NCBI RefSeq assembly: GCF_023541015.1
Contig: NZ_JALNPR010000005.1
Location: forward strand, 124,001-188,000
Origin: Marivivens donghaensis
GTDB taxonomy: Bacteria; Pseudomonadota; Alphaproteobacteria; Rhodobacterales; Rhodobacteraceae
Length of the DNA: 64,000 nt
Reading direction: 5' to 3'
Shown: piece by piece, positions 28,990 through 38,616 of the stretch
How positions within the stretch are numbered: position 1 is the stretch's first letter
Layout: each line of letters starts with the position of its first letter
Notes under the pieces: generated by a model
Told to the model about the DNA's origin: nothing
The model's database searches: none
What the model saw: only the letters and a program-made list of their open reading frames with translations
Translations under genes and position numbers: made by a program

Positions 28990-31266
28990 TCAGAAGGTGC
29001 CGTAACCGCGTTCGTCGTTGTCGGCGTCAATGACCACGAATGGCGCAGGTTTGGCCGGCGCATTTGCGGTTTCCACTTCTGCCACGGGCGTTGATTCGGA
29101 TTCTTCGGCGTTGTGGTTTTTCTCAGGAACATATGCGGGTTTAGGGGCTTGTGTTTCCTCAACCTCAACAGGGGTCACGTCGATGGGTTCGATGTGGTCC
29201 TCTTTGTCCAGTTTGAACTTGCTGAGTTCTTCCAGAAGCGCCTCGTTGGTCATGGTCAACTGCGTCGCGGTCGATGCGAACGCATCGGCCTGCTGGCTCG
29301 TAACGCGTGTGATCCGTGCAATATCGAGGATCGCGTCGTTAATCAGATCAACGCCGCGCGACTGTTCGGCGCTTGCGGCGGAAATCGTGGTTACCAGATC
29401 GGACACATGCGCAATGTTTTCCGCGATTTGGTCAAAGGACGCGCGGGTTTCCTCCGAAATAGCAACGCCTTCGCGCACGCGCTCAGAGCTGCCTTCAATC
29501 AATTCGCTGGTCTCGCGTGCGGCCTTGGCCGAACGACCTGCGAGGTTGCGCACCTCTTGGGCGACGACAGCAAAACCACGGCCATGCTGACCTGCGCGGG
29601 CAGCCTCAACTGCCGCGTTGAGCGCGAGCAGGTTCGTTTGAAACGCGATTTCGTCGATAACTTTGATGATCTTCGCGATGTCTTGGCTCGACGCGTTAAT
29701 TGCATCCATCGCATCGACCATCCGCGACACCTTGAGCGTGCCCTGTTCAACAACAGCCGAGGTGCTTTCTACGAGTTCCTCAGCCGCTTTGGCCGACTCC
29801 GCGTTGGTTTTCACTTGGCTTGCGGTCTGTTCGACCGAGCTGGACAGCTCTTCGACCGCGGAGGATTGGATGTCTGCGTTGTTGGCAAGGGACTGCGCGG
29901 CCGTTTCGAGGTCACGCGCAGATAAGGTCAGTTCATCCATACCGTTGCGGAACTTCTTCATCGTATCAGCGATGAACTTGATCAATCGGTCGAACCCGCT
30001 GGCCGCCTCGCCCATTTCGTCATCCCGTTCGACGACCATCATACGTTTGGTTAGATCGCGTTCGTCTGCCATACGGCTCATTCGTCGTGATACCCAAATG
30101 ATCGGGCGCACGGTCGCGCGACCCATCATCCCACTGATGATGCCGACCACGATAATGATGCCGACGACGAGTGCTGCAATGATGTTCGTCAGAGAGGTCG
30201 CGTCAGCCAAAATCATGTCGTGGTTTACGGTGATCACGAGGCCGTAGGAGGTATCACCGATCTCAACCGGGCCGTATGACGACATGAGCGACACGCCTTC
30301 GGCGCTATCGAATACCATCTGGCCTGTTTCACCATTTATAGCGTTGGCAATGTTGGGAGAATTGCGCGACAGGCGCAGGTGATGACCTTGGCGTAGACCA
30401 GAGGGAAGAAGGCCAGACAGGATCACGGCGTTGCCGTCTGGGTTCACAAGAACGATCTGTGCGTCAACGCTCAGGCCGTTTTTTTGGCGCATGGCCTTTT
30501 GGATTGGTGTCTCTGGAACAGCAAAAATAAGCGCGCCGAGTGTGTTCCCAAAATCATCAACGACAGGTGCGCCCATGAACGCGTTCACAGCGCCGCCCGA
30601 CAAATTGTAGATGCCGAATTCCGAAGTCAGGATCGGTGTGCCATCGGAAAAGGCTCCGTTCCCCGTGTTGTGCGTGGTTGTGAGATCCATCGAAAGGAGG
30701 TCCCGCGCCATCGCTGCGACATCCGTATTTGCGATTTTTGGGTCAGAGATGTTGAGCGCAAAATCGTCGCGTTTCGCAAAGGTATAAACAATGTTCCCAT
30801 CAGGATCGACCAAGAGGAGGTCGTCGATCGTCATTTCAGTAGCGACCACGTTGAACCAACGATGTAGGTTCGTGTGGAGCGTCGTATAGTGACTGCCGTC
30901 ACCTGCGTTCAGCAGTTTTGACCGATCATTCATCAAAATGTTCGGGTTGTTGGTCGTGTAGATGTCGCGGATCGTCGTCAGGTTCGCCTCTAGGCCGTCA
31001 TTCGCAGATAGCGCCCGCGAGAAACCACGAAGGGCTGAGGCGATAGAGATGTCATCAGCGAGAAGGTGCAGCGCACCGCGATAGCTGTCCATCTGAGCCA
31101 TAATCGCGTCAGAAATGACCTGTTGGCTGGCTGTCAGGTTTTCAATCGCGGCTTTTTCCATCGTCGCGTTCATGCGGTTCGTTGCCAGAATGCCAACGAA
31201 GCTCGCAGAGACTGCACTGAAAAATACGAACGCGAGTGGAAGTTTCCACGAAAGAGACAGTTTCAT
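28990..31266 (-). CDS. Methyl-accepting chemotaxis protein
   Basis: The 758-residue receptor has an N-terminal membrane helix (7-29), a periplasmic sensor of about 320 residues resembling a double-Cache domain, a second membrane helix (about 355-380), a HAMP domain and the long coiled-coil signalling domain. The hairpin tip is clear from IAFQTNLLALNAAVEAARAG. The C-terminus is acidic and rich in Pro/Ala/Glu and ends in GYGTF, which loosely resembles but does not match the CheR-docking pentapeptide. The ligand is unknown. No other chemotaxis genes lie nearby. Confidence 0.95.
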   Translation of the reverse strand: MKLSLSWKLPLAFVFFSAVSASFVGILATNRMNATMEKAAIENLTASQQVISDAIMAQMDSYRGALHLLADDISIASALRGFSRALSANDGLEANLTTIRDIYTTNNPNILMNDRSKLLNAGDGSHYTTLHTNLHRWFNVVATEMTIDDLLLVDPDGNIVYTFAKRDDFALNISDPKIANTDVAAMARDLLSMDLTTTHNTGNGAFSDGTPILTSEFGIYNLSGGAVNAFMGAPVVDDFGNTLGALIFAVPETPIQKAMRQKNGLSVDAQIVLVNPDGNAVILSGLLPSGLRQGHHLRLSRNSPNIANAINGETGQMVFDSAEGVSLMSSYGPVEIGDTSYGLVITVNHDMILADATSLTNIIAALVVGIIIVVGIISGMMGRATVRPIIWVSRRMSRMADERDLTKRMMVVERDDEMGEAASGFDRLIKFIADTMKKFRNGMDELTLSARDLETAAQSLANNADIQSSAVEELSSSVEQTASQVKTNAESAKAAEELVESTSAVVEQGTLKVSRMVDAMDAINASSQDIAKIIKVIDEIAFQTNLLALNAAVEAARAGQHGRGFAVVAQEVRNLAGRSAKAARETSELIEGSSERVREGVAISEETRASFDQIAENIAHVSDLVTTISAASAEQSRGVDLINDAILDIARITRVTSQQADAFASTATQLTMTNEALLEELSKFKLDKEDHIEPIDVTPVEVEETQAPKPAYVPEKNHNAEESESTPVAEVETANAPAKPAPFVVIDADNDERGYGTF

Positions 31267-31429
31267 ACCGACCGGCCTATTAACTCATCGACCGATTACA
31301 CGGCCTTCCACTGTGGGTTACGGCCCAAGGGAAAAAGGTTTTAGGAAAAAATGCCGTTCGAACCTGCGACATCGCGACAAACGGAAAACGACCACGCTCT
31401 GGCGTATCTTATTGGAATGTCGAGGGGGA

Positions 31430-31504
<75 letters not shown>

Positions 31505-31594
31505 GTCTTTTCGGTGCGGGGGAATTAGCTGCAAAAGATTCCATACGCAACCCCTCTCTGGACGGTTTTTTTATCAGCGGGTATCAGAAGGGTC

Positions 31595-31744
31595 ATGAGT
31601 GAGAAAACAGGCAATAAAATTGGTGATCCTAAGGTGCAAACCCGTGAGGATCGGTTAAAAGCTGCGTTGAAAGCTAATATGGCGAAGCGCAAGGCACAGG
31701 CACGTGCGCGCGCGACCGCAACAGATATTTCTGAGGAAGAGTAG
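31595..31744 (+). CDS. Small basic protein upstream of murA
   Basis: A 49-residue frame beginning [19 protein letters not shown] ends eight bases before the murA ATG. Composition is highly charged with a Lys/Arg/Ala-rich middle ([16 protein letters not shown]) and an acidic end, suggesting an RNA- or DNA-binding or helical adaptor peptide. AGAAGGG precedes the ATG at suitable spacing. Similar small frames precede murA in Rhodobacteraceae as far as I recall; function is unknown. Confidence 0.7.
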   Translation: MSEKTGNKIGDPKVQTREDRLKAALKANMAKRKAQARARATATDISEEE

Positions 31745-31751
31745 GGGCATT

Positions 31752-33020
31752 ATGGATTCGATTCTGGTTACGGGCGGTAAACCGCTGCGCGGTGAAATCG
31801 CGATTGCGGGCGCAAAGAACGCCGCGCTGACGCTGATGCCCGCAACTTTGCTCAGTGACGAACCCCTCACGCTGACTAATACGCCGCGCCTGTCTGACAT
31901 CAAAACGATGACCGCTCTGCTGCAGTCGTTGGGCGCTGAAGTCTCTGCTCTGGCGGATGGTAAGGTCATGGCGATGTCGTCACATGGTCTGAACTCGACC
32001 CGCGCGGATTATGAAATCGTTCGTAAAATGCGGGCGTCAAACCTTGTTCTTGGGCCGCTCTTGGCGCGTGAAGGTCATGCGATTGTATCGCTTCCGGGTG
32101 GCTGCGCGATTGGCGCGCGTCCGATGGATATTCATATCGCCGCGTTCGAGGCGATGGGCGCGACCATTGATCTAAAAGACGGCTATCTGCACGCAACAAC
32201 CCAAGGCGGGTTGAAAGGCGGCGTTGTAAAACTGCGCTTTGCCTCTGTTGGTGCGACCGAAAACGTTCTCATGGCCGCGACCTTGGCCAAGGGCACAACG
32301 ATCATTGAAAACGCAGCGCGTGAGCCAGAGATCGTAGACCTTGCGACCTGTCTACGGGCAATGGGCGCCCAGATCGAAGGCGACGGCACCAGCCGTATCG
32401 AAATTCAAGGCGTCGATCGCCTGCACGGTGCAACCCATCCTGTTGTCACCGATCGTATCGAGCTCGGCACCTATATGCTCGCCCCTGTGATTGCGGGTGG
32501 TGAGGTCGAATGTCTGGGCGGGAAACTGTCGCTCGTCGAATCATTCGTTGAAAAACTGACCGAGGCGGGAATCACTGTTGAGGAAACCGATCGCGGCCTC
32601 AAAGTGCGCTGTGACGGTGGTCGTCCGAAAGCGGTGAATGTTACGACAGAGCCGTTCCCAGGCTTCCCCACCGACCTTCAGGCGCAGATGATGGCGATGC
32701 TTTGCTTTGCTGATGGCACATCGGTGCTCGAAGAGAAGATCTTTGAAAACCGCTTTATGCACGCGCCTGAACTGATCCGTATGGGTGCAAAGATCGATGT
32801 TCATGGCGGCACCGCGACCGTTCATGGCGTCGATAAGATGAAGGGCGCACCTGTGATGGCAACCGACCTTCGCGCGTCGGTTTCGCTGATCCTCGCGGGT
32901 CTGGCCGCGGAAGGTGAGACGCAAGTGAACCGCGTGTACCACCTCGACCGAGGCTACGAGCACGTTGAGGAAAAACTGGGTGCCGTTGGTGCGCAGATCG
33001 AAAGGATCAAAGGCCAGTGA
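31752..33020 (+). CDS. murA: UDP-N-acetylglucosamine 1-carboxyvinyltransferase
   Basis: The 422-residue enzyme makes the first committed step of peptidoglycan synthesis, adding enolpyruvate to UDP-GlcNAc. The active-site cysteine is Cys118 in [15 protein letters not shown], the residue alkylated by fosfomycin. The N-terminal [19 protein letters not shown] motif is also typical. The start at 31752 (MDSILVTGG) fits the family N-terminus. It overlaps the DUF2948 gene by four bases. Confidence 0.97.
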   Translation: MDSILVTGGKPLRGEIAIAGAKNAALTLMPATLLSDEPLTLTNTPRLSDIKTMTALLQSLGAEVSALADGKVMAMSSHGLNSTRADYEIVRKMRASNLVLGPLLAREGHAIVSLPGGCAIGARPMDIHIAAFEAMGATIDLKDGYLHATTQGGLKGGVVKLRFASVGATENVLMAATLAKGTTIIENAAREPEIVDLATCLRAMGAQIEGDGTSRIEIQGVDRLHGATHPVVTDRIELGTYMLAPVIAGGEVECLGGKLSLVESFVEKLTEAGITVEETDRGLKVRCDGGRPKAVNVTTEPFPGFPTDLQAQMMAMLCFADGTSVLEEKIFENRFMHAPELIRMGAKIDVHGGTATVHGVDKMKGAPVMATDLRASVSLILAGLAAEGETQVNRVYHLDRGYEHVEEKLGAVGAQIERIKGQ

Positions 33021-33496
33021 CCCAAGATGCTCGGTTCGAAGATGGTGCCGACGCACCGCTGCGGCTAAAGGCGCTGGACGCGGACGACCTCGCTGTTGTG
33101 TCGTCACTCGTTCAGGATTCGGTGTTTCCATCATCGGAAATGTTTTGGAAATCCAAAGAGCGCCGCTTTGCCCTTCTGTTGAACCGTTTCCGTTGGGAAG
33201 ATGCGGATAAGGCGCAGACCCGCAATCGCGCCTTTGAACGGGTCCAATCCGTTCTGGCGATTGAGGATGTCACCGCTGTTCGGTCCCAAGGGGTGCCGCG
33301 CGGTGATGCGGATACGGTGCTGTCGTTGTTGTCCATTAGCTTTGAAGCGGGCGAAGATGGGACAGGCACTGTTATTCTGACCCTCGCGGGCGATGGCGCC
33401 ATTGCGCTGTCGGTCGAAGCGCTGGAAGTCGTCCTACGCGATGTCACCCGTCCTTATGTTGCGCCGTCTCATAAGGCTCCGCAGCACCCTGAATAA
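33017..33496 (+). CDS. DUF2948 family protein
   Basis: This 159-residue protein matches the small alphaproteobacterial DUF2948 family, seen in stretches such as [22 protein letters not shown] and [14 protein letters not shown]. It is cytoplasmic and has no assigned function. It is translationally coupled to murA (ATGA-type overlap; start GTG at 33017) and is followed 82 bases later by hisD. The murA-DUF2948-hisD-UPF0262-phosphatase order is conserved in the family. Confidence 0.88.
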   Translation: MTQDARFEDGADAPLRLKALDADDLAVVSSLVQDSVFPSSEMFWKSKERRFALLLNRFRWEDADKAQTRNRAFERVQSVLAIEDVTAVRSQGVPRGDADTVLSLLSISFEAGEDGTGTVILTLAGDGAIALSVEALEVVLRDVTRPYVAPSHKAPQHPE

Positions 33497-33578
33497 TGGC
33501 TTATGCCTAAAATGACGCGGCCCCGATGATTGAAGGGGTCGTGATGGGGCGCTATCAAGCCTCAGAAGGAGACCGCCC

Positions 33579-34883
33579 ATGCCGCATTTTCTGGACACCA
33601 CTGACGCAGGTTTCGAACAGGACTTTGTAGCCCTGTTGGGGATGAAGCGTGAAGACAGCCCTGATGTGGATGCCGTCGTGGCGGGTATCATCGCCGATGT
33701 TCGGGCACGTGGTGACGCGGCTGTTCTGGAACTTACCGCGAAATTCGACCGCATGGAATTGACCGCTGATCAATTGCGGTTCTCGGACGCTGAGATCGAG
33801 GCGGAATGTGCAAAGGTTTCGGACGAAGATCGCGCTGCGCTCGAACTCGCGGCGGAACGTATTCGGGCCTATCACGAACGTCAGATGCCTGCAGATGCTC
33901 TGTGGGTGGACGAGGTTGGTGCGCAACTTGGCTGGCGCTGGACCGCGGTTGAGGCTGCTGGGCTTTATGTCCCAGGTGGTCTCGCGTCTTATCCGTCGTC
34001 CGTTCTGATGAACGCGATCCCTGCCAAAGTAGCGGGCGTCGATCGTTTGGCGATTGTGGTGCCGACACCTGACGGCGTGACGAACCCGCTTGTTTTGCTG
34101 GCTGCGCGTATCGCTGGCGTGGACGAGATCTACCGTGTTGGCGGCGCACAAGCGATTGCGGCATTGGCCTATGGCACCGAAACCATCGCGCCCGTGGATA
34201 AGATCACAGGGCCGGGCAACGCCTTTGTCGCGGCGGCAAAACGTCGTGTGTTCGGCAAGGTCGGCATTGATATGATCGCTGGCCCGTCCGAAATCCTCGT
34301 GATCGCGGATAAAGACAATGATCCCGACTGGATCGCGGTTGATCTGATGTCTCAGGCTGAACACGACGAAAGCGCGCAATCGCTTTTGATTACGGATGAC
34401 GCTGATTTCGGTCGCGCCGTCGCTGCCGCCGTCCAGAAACGACTCGAGACGCTTGAACGTCGCGAAATCGCTGGCGCAAGCTGGCGTGATTTTGGCGCGG
34501 TGATTGTTGTGCGTGACATGGAAGAGGCTGTGCGCCTCTCGGATCGGATCGCGCCCGAACACCTCGAGATTTGCACCGCTGATGCTGAGGCGCTGTCGGA
34601 AAAGATTCGCCATGCTGGCGCTATCTTCATCGGTTCCTTCACGCCCGAGGCTATTGGCGACTACATCGGCGGGCCAAACCACGTGCTGCCTACGGCGCGT
34701 TCGGCCCGTTTTTCGTCGGGTTTGTCGGTCATGGACTTCGTAAAACGCACCACTTTGTCACGAATGACGCCTGAGGCACTTTTGGCTATTGGCCCCGCGG
34801 CGGAACGTCTGGCACAGTCGGAAAGTCTGGAAGCGCACGGATTGTCGGTCCGCGCTCGTCTGGACCGTTTGAACAAGGGATAG
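33579..34883 (+). CDS. hisD: Histidinol dehydrogenase
   Basis: The 434-residue, zinc-dependent enzyme catalyses the last two steps of histidine synthesis. Visible are the Rossmann segments around YVPGGLASYPSSVLM, the zinc-ligand region SQAEHDESAQ (about 257-266) and the catalytic APEHLE motif (about 325-330). An AGAAGGAGA ribosome binding site precedes the ATG. UPF0262 follows after 11 bases. Other histidine genes are not in the window. Confidence 0.97.
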   Translation: MPHFLDTTDAGFEQDFVALLGMKREDSPDVDAVVAGIIADVRARGDAAVLELTAKFDRMELTADQLRFSDAEIEAECAKVSDEDRAALELAAERIRAYHERQMPADALWVDEVGAQLGWRWTAVEAAGLYVPGGLASYPSSVLMNAIPAKVAGVDRLAIVVPTPDGVTNPLVLLAARIAGVDEIYRVGGAQAIAALAYGTETIAPVDKITGPGNAFVAAAKRRVFGKVGIDMIAGPSEILVIADKDNDPDWIAVDLMSQAEHDESAQSLLITDDADFGRAVAAAVQKRLETLERREIAGASWRDFGAVIVVRDMEEAVRLSDRIAPEHLEICTADAEALSEKIRHAGAIFIGSFTPEAIGDYIGGPNHVLPTARSARFSSGLSVMDFVKRTTLSRMTPEALLAIGPAAERLAQSESLEAHGLSVRARLDRLNKG

Positions 34884-34894
34884 GGCATCGCGGA

Positions 34895-35374
34895 ATGTCA
34901 AAGATCATTCACATTGAGCTGGACGACAGCAATCTGCCGCCGCCCACACCTGAGGTCGAACAGGAACGCCGCGTGGCGATGTTTGATCTTCTCGAAGAGA
35001 ACAGCTTTGACCTCGTGTCGCGGGACGACCGTCCTGCGCCTGAGGGGCCGTATAAGCTGTTCCTCTCGGTGCGCGAACGCCGTCTTGTGTTCGAGATTAA
35101 GACCGAAGCGAACGACCCCGCAGGTGAATTCCACCTCAGCCTTGGGCCGTTCCGTCAGGTGGTCAAAGATTACTTCATGATCTGCGAAAGCTATTTCGAT
35201 GCGGTGAAAACCGCTGCGCCGAGCCAGATTGAAACGATCGATATGGCGCGCCGTGGTATCCACAACGAAGGCGCCAACGTTCTGCAAGAACGTCTAGAGG
35301 GCAAGGCGGTCGTGGATCATGACACCGCGCGTCGCCTGTTCACTCTCATCTGCGTTCTGCATTTCGGGGGCTGA
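34895..35374 (+). CDS. UPF0262 family protein
   Basis: The 159-residue protein matches the UPF0262 family, recognisable by IHIELDD at the start and LGPFRQVVKDYFMICESYF near residues 85-105. It is restricted to alphaproteobacteria and of unknown function. Its position immediately after hisD and before a low-molecular-weight phosphatase is conserved. The gene ends one base before the likely TTG start of that phosphatase. Confidence 0.9.
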   Translation: MSKIIHIELDDSNLPPPTPEVEQERRVAMFDLLEENSFDLVSRDDRPAPEGPYKLFLSVRERRLVFEIKTEANDPAGEFHLSLGPFRQVVKDYFMICESYFDAVKTAAPSQIETIDMARRGIHNEGANVLQERLEGKAVVDHDTARRLFTLICVLHFGG

Positions 35375-35375
35375 T

Positions 35376-35849
35376 TTGGACGAGGGCGGTAAGACATATC
35401 AGCCTCTCCCGCAGTCGGTTCTGTTCTGCTGCGATCATAATTCGGTCCGGTCGCCTATGGCCGAAGGATTGATGAAGAAATTCTACGGCACGGGATGTTA
35501 CGTGCAGTCCGTGGGCGTAAAGAGCGATCTCGAAATCGACGGCTTTACCATCGCCGTCTGCCAAGAGGTCGGCGTAGAGCTATCCCGCCACCGTGCGCGG
35601 TCTTTTGACGAGCTAAAACAATGGGGCGATGACCTGTCGTCGTTCGACCTTGTTGTTGCGTTGTCGCCTGCGAGCCAACGTCAGGCTCTTGAAATGACGC
35701 GGTTTTTCCATCTCGATGTTGAATATTGGCCGATCCTCGATCCGACGGGGTTGGGGACCACACGGGATGAAAAGCTCGAGAGTTATCGCAAAACACGTGA
35801 CCAGATAATTGCCCGCCTGCATGACAGATGGGGCCCGTCAAAGGAGTGA
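35376..35849 (+). CDS. Low-molecular-weight protein-tyrosine phosphatase family protein
   Basis: The 157-residue protein has the phosphatase loop C-X5-R as CDHNSVRS (Cys19 to Arg25) and the general-acid Asp122 in the DPTG motif. The loop differs from the classic CxGNxxRS form, so it may act on another substrate such as arsenate or a small phosphoester. The TTG at 35376 is chosen because it begins two bases after the UPF0262 stop and keeps the family length; an ATG at 35319 would overlap UPF0262 by 56 bases. It is the third gene of the hisD group. Confidence 0.85.
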   Translation: MDEGGKTYQPLPQSVLFCCDHNSVRSPMAEGLMKKFYGTGCYVQSVGVKSDLEIDGFTIAVCQEVGVELSRHRARSFDELKQWGDDLSSFDLVVALSPASQRQALEMTRFFHLDVEYWPILDPTGLGTTRDEKLESYRKTRDQIIARLHDRWGPSKE

Positions 35850-35851
35850 CC

Positions 35852-36253
35852 ATGGACGCCAAAGCCGTTCTTCAACGTTATTTTGATGCTTTCAATGCAG
35901 GCGATAAGGCTGGCATGTTGGCTGAGTTGTCGGATGACGTGGCCCACCACGTAAACGAGGGCGAAGTGCGCGTTGGCAAAGAGCTGTTCAGCGCATTTTG
36001 TGACCACATGGACCGCTGCTATCGCGAATGTCTGACAGATATCGTGATCTTCGGCTCTGCTGACGGCACCCGCGCCGCGGCTGAATTCACGGTGAACGGC
36101 GAATATCTCTCGACCGACGAAGGTCTGCCTGAAGCTACGGGTCAGAAATACGTCCTGCCTGCCGGGTCGTTCATGTCACTGAAAGACGGCAAAATTTGCC
36201 GCGTCACTACCTACTACAACCTCGCAGATTGGATCCGTCAGGTCAGCGCATGA
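35852..36253 (+). CDS. SnoaL/NTF2-like protein (ketosteroid isomerase-related)
   Basis: The 133-residue protein begins MDAKAVLQRYFDAFNAGDKAGM, a typical NTF2-like start, and keeps the alternating pattern through to a WIRQ end. The family includes isomerases, hydratases and binding proteins, so the function is open. AAAGGAGTG precedes the ATG at 35852. It overlaps the next gene by four bases (ATGA), and lies in a co-directional run from murA to the nitrilase-like gene. Confidence 0.88.
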   Translation: MDAKAVLQRYFDAFNAGDKAGMLAELSDDVAHHVNEGEVRVGKELFSAFCDHMDRCYRECLTDIVIFGSADGTRAAAEFTVNGEYLSTDEGLPEATGQKYVLPAGSFMSLKDGKICRVTTYYNLADWIRQVSA

Positions 36254-36837
36254 CACTGACCTATCAGGTTCTAGACGGGGACGCGGTCGCGGCGGCGCTG
36301 GATGATCTAGCGCGGCTTCGGATTGATGTGTTTGCCGATTGGCCTTACCTCTATGCAGGGTCGCTCGATTACGAGCGGGACTATGTCGCGACCTATCGCG
36401 ATGCGCAAAACGCCATTCTGGTCGCAGCCAAGGATGGGGACCGCATCGTTGGCGCGGCAACGGGCACCCCAATGGAAGATCACGCGAGCGATTTCGCGGC
36501 GCCCTTTGCGGCGACAGGTATCCCGCTGACCGACATCTTTTACTGCGCCGAATCGGTGTTGCTGGCTGACTATCGGGGGCAGGGCGCTGGACATGTGTTC
36601 TTTGACATGCGGGAGGCAAAGGCGAAGGCTCTGGGTCGCCGTTACGTGGCGTTCTGTTCGGTGATGCGGCCAGAGGATCACCCTGCGCGGCCTGCGGACT
36701 ATCGACCCTTGGATGGGTTTTGGGGGAAACGCGGATACGAAAAACTCGACGGGGTCGTTGCGCGGTTCAAATGGACCGACCACGGTGATGTCGAACAATC
36801 GGAAAAGCCGCTTCAATTCTGGATTAAAGCCCTATGA
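36250..36837 (+). CDS. GNAT family N-acetyltransferase
   Basis: The 195-residue protein has the GNAT core: RLRIDVFADWPYLYAG at the start, LLADYRGQGAGHVFFDMREAKA around the acetyl-CoA site (RGQGAG) and GFWGKRGYEKLDG near the end. The substrate is unknown. It overlaps the SnoaL-like gene upstream by four bases and the nitrilase-like gene downstream by four, so the three are translationally coupled. Confidence 0.9.
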   Translation: MTLTYQVLDGDAVAAALDDLARLRIDVFADWPYLYAGSLDYERDYVATYRDAQNAILVAAKDGDRIVGAATGTPMEDHASDFAAPFAATGIPLTDIFYCAESVLLADYRGQGAGHVFFDMREAKAKALGRRYVAFCSVMRPEDHPARPADYRPLDGFWGKRGYEKLDGVVARFKWTDHGDVEQSEKPLQFWIKAL

Positions 36838-37712
36838 AAATCGCTACTTCTGCCTACCGCCCCGAATGGCACGCGACGTGGTCATCGCTTGAGACGAAGC
36901 TGACGGGCTGGGTGTCTGCCGCTGCGGGGCAGGGCGCTGAACTGCTCGTGTTCCCCGAATATGGCGGGTGCGAAGCGGCCCTGATCGGGACCCCAAACGA
37001 CTGTTCGCCTGCGCAATGGGCGGGGCGAATGGCGGATGCGGCTGAGGATTGGATCGCGCTGCATTCCGATCTGGCAGCGCAGTTTGGCGTTCATATCCTC
37101 GCGGGATCGCTCTGCGTTCGGGATGGCGAGCGGATGGTGAATAGGTCTTATTTGCTTGGCCCATCGGGGGATGCGGTGTTTCAGGATAAGCTGATCCTGA
37201 CACCCTATGAACGCCGTGAAATGCAATTGTCGGTCGGGGAAACGGTAAAGCTGTTCGATACCGCCTTGGGCCGATTGGGTATCTTGATCTGCTATGACAG
37301 TGAATTCCCGCTGCAGGCCCGCGCGATGTGCGAAGGTGGCGCGGATATGATCCTGGTGCCCTCCGCGACCGATCTGTCGGCAGGCCAAACACGTGTGCGC
37401 CAGTCGTGCCGTGCGCGTGCGATCGAAAATCAATGCCTGATCGTGCAATCGCCCGTTTTGGGTCCTGTGTCGGATTGCGACGTGTTGGATACGGGAACAG
37501 GTCGTGCCGCGCTCTTCTGCTCACCCGATCATGGTTTGCCGAGCAATGGGATCATCGCCCAAGGTGACACGGACGAGGCGGCATGGGTTATCGCAGAGGT
37601 CGATCCTGCGGCCATCGCGGCCCCTCGGGTTTCGGGGCAGGTCGGCAACTTTAGCCATTGGACCGAACAGGATTCGCGGCTTCAAAACCTCACCTTGGCG
37701 ACCCTCGCCTGA
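36834..37712 (+). CDS. Carbon-nitrogen hydrolase (nitrilase superfamily)
   Basis: The 292-residue protein has the catalytic triad of the superfamily: Glu42 in VFPEYGG, a lysine in QDKLILTPYE and the nucleophilic cysteine in LICYDSEFP. It hydrolyses a C-N bond, most likely an amide. It is translationally coupled to a GNAT acetyltransferase, a pairing often seen in these genomes and suggesting joint action on one amide or amine, which is not identified here. Confidence 0.92.
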   Translation: MKIATSAYRPEWHATWSSLETKLTGWVSAAAGQGAELLVFPEYGGCEAALIGTPNDCSPAQWAGRMADAAEDWIALHSDLAAQFGVHILAGSLCVRDGERMVNRSYLLGPSGDAVFQDKLILTPYERREMQLSVGETVKLFDTALGRLGILICYDSEFPLQARAMCEGGADMILVPSATDLSAGQTRVRQSCRARAIENQCLIVQSPVLGPVSDCDVLDTGTGRAALFCSPDHGLPSNGIIAQGDTDEAAWVIAEVDPAAIAAPRVSGQVGNFSHWTEQDSRLQNLTLATLA

Positions 37713-37795
37713 TTTGCGCTTGAATTATTGGTAAATCGGGCGCATTTAACCGCCGTTCCGCTCATGATGGCGGATTTTGCAATTACGGAGATCAC

Positions 37796-38014
37796 ATGGC
37801 CAAGGAAGAACTGCTCGAATTCCCCGGTGTCGTGAAGGAACTCCTGCCGAACGCGACATTCCTGGTCGAGCTTGAAAACGGCCATACGATCATCGCACAC
37901 ACGGCAGGTAAACTTCGCAAGAACCGCATCCGCGTCCTCGCGGGCGACAAGGTTCAGGTGGAAATGACCCCCTACGACCTGACAAAAGGTCGGATTAACT
38001 ATCGTTTTCGGTGA
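37796..38014 (+). CDS. infA: Translation initiation factor IF-1
   Basis: The 72-residue protein is the exact length of bacterial IF-1 and contains the OB-fold sequence [20 protein letters not shown] and the conserved [14 protein letters not shown]. It binds the 30S A site during initiation. ACGGAG precedes the ATG. It is the first gene of the infA-maf-rng-yacG operon. Confidence 0.98.
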   Translation: MAKEELLEFPGVVKELLPNATFLVELENGHTIIAHTAGKLRKNRIRVLAGDKVQVEMTPYDLTKGRINYRFR

Positions 38015-38616
38015 GCACGGTTTCACCGACATCCGGTTTGCAGCTTATCTTGGGCTCCGGTTCGCCGCGGCGACTGGAGCTTTTGGCGCAGATCGGGGTA
38101 ACGCCATTTGCGGTGCGCCCGCCTGACGTGGACGAAGATCCGCGTAAGGGCGAACAGCCGCGCGACTACGTTAATCGTATTGCCGCTGATAAGGCCGCTG
38201 CCGTGCCCTGTGGCGCGGACGAGGTTGTGCTCTGCGCCGATACGACGGTTGCGCTGGGTCGCCGCATCATGGGTAAACCTGTGGACGAGGCTGAGGCGGC
38301 TGCGTTCCTCTTTGCCCTCTCAGGTCGACGTCACCGCGTGATCACTGCCGTTGCGGTGAAGCGCGGCGATAAGATTTGGCAGACGGATGTTGTCACTACC
38401 GTGGCGATGAAGCGTCTCTCTAATCCCGAAGTGAATGCCTACCTCGCCTCTGGCGATTGGAAGGGCAAAGCGGGCGGATATGCGATCCAAGGGCCCGCGG
38501 GCGCCTTTACCCCGTGGATCAACGGGTCGTTTACGGGCGTCGTCGGCCTTCCGCTGGCTGAAACAGCTGGTTTGCTGACCGCTGCGGGCTTTCCTTTATA
38601 CGGAGTAGAACAATGA
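38011..38616 (+). CDS. Maf-like nucleotide pyrophosphatase
   Basis: The 201-residue protein has the Maf signature [14 protein letters not shown] and the later [14 protein letters not shown] motif. Maf proteins hydrolyse dTTP, UTP or modified nucleotides. The start is a GTG at 38011 that overlaps the infA stop by four bases, and the end overlaps the RNase E/G gene by four. Confidence 0.93.
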   Translation: MSTVSPTSGLQLILGSGSPRRLELLAQIGVTPFAVRPPDVDEDPRKGEQPRDYVNRIAADKAAAVPCGADEVVLCADTTVALGRRIMGKPVDEAEAAAFLFALSGRRHRVITAVAVKRGDKIWQTDVVTTVAMKRLSNPEVNAYLASGDWKGKAGGYAIQGPAGAFTPWINGSFTGVVGLPLAETAGLLTAAGFPLYGVEQ

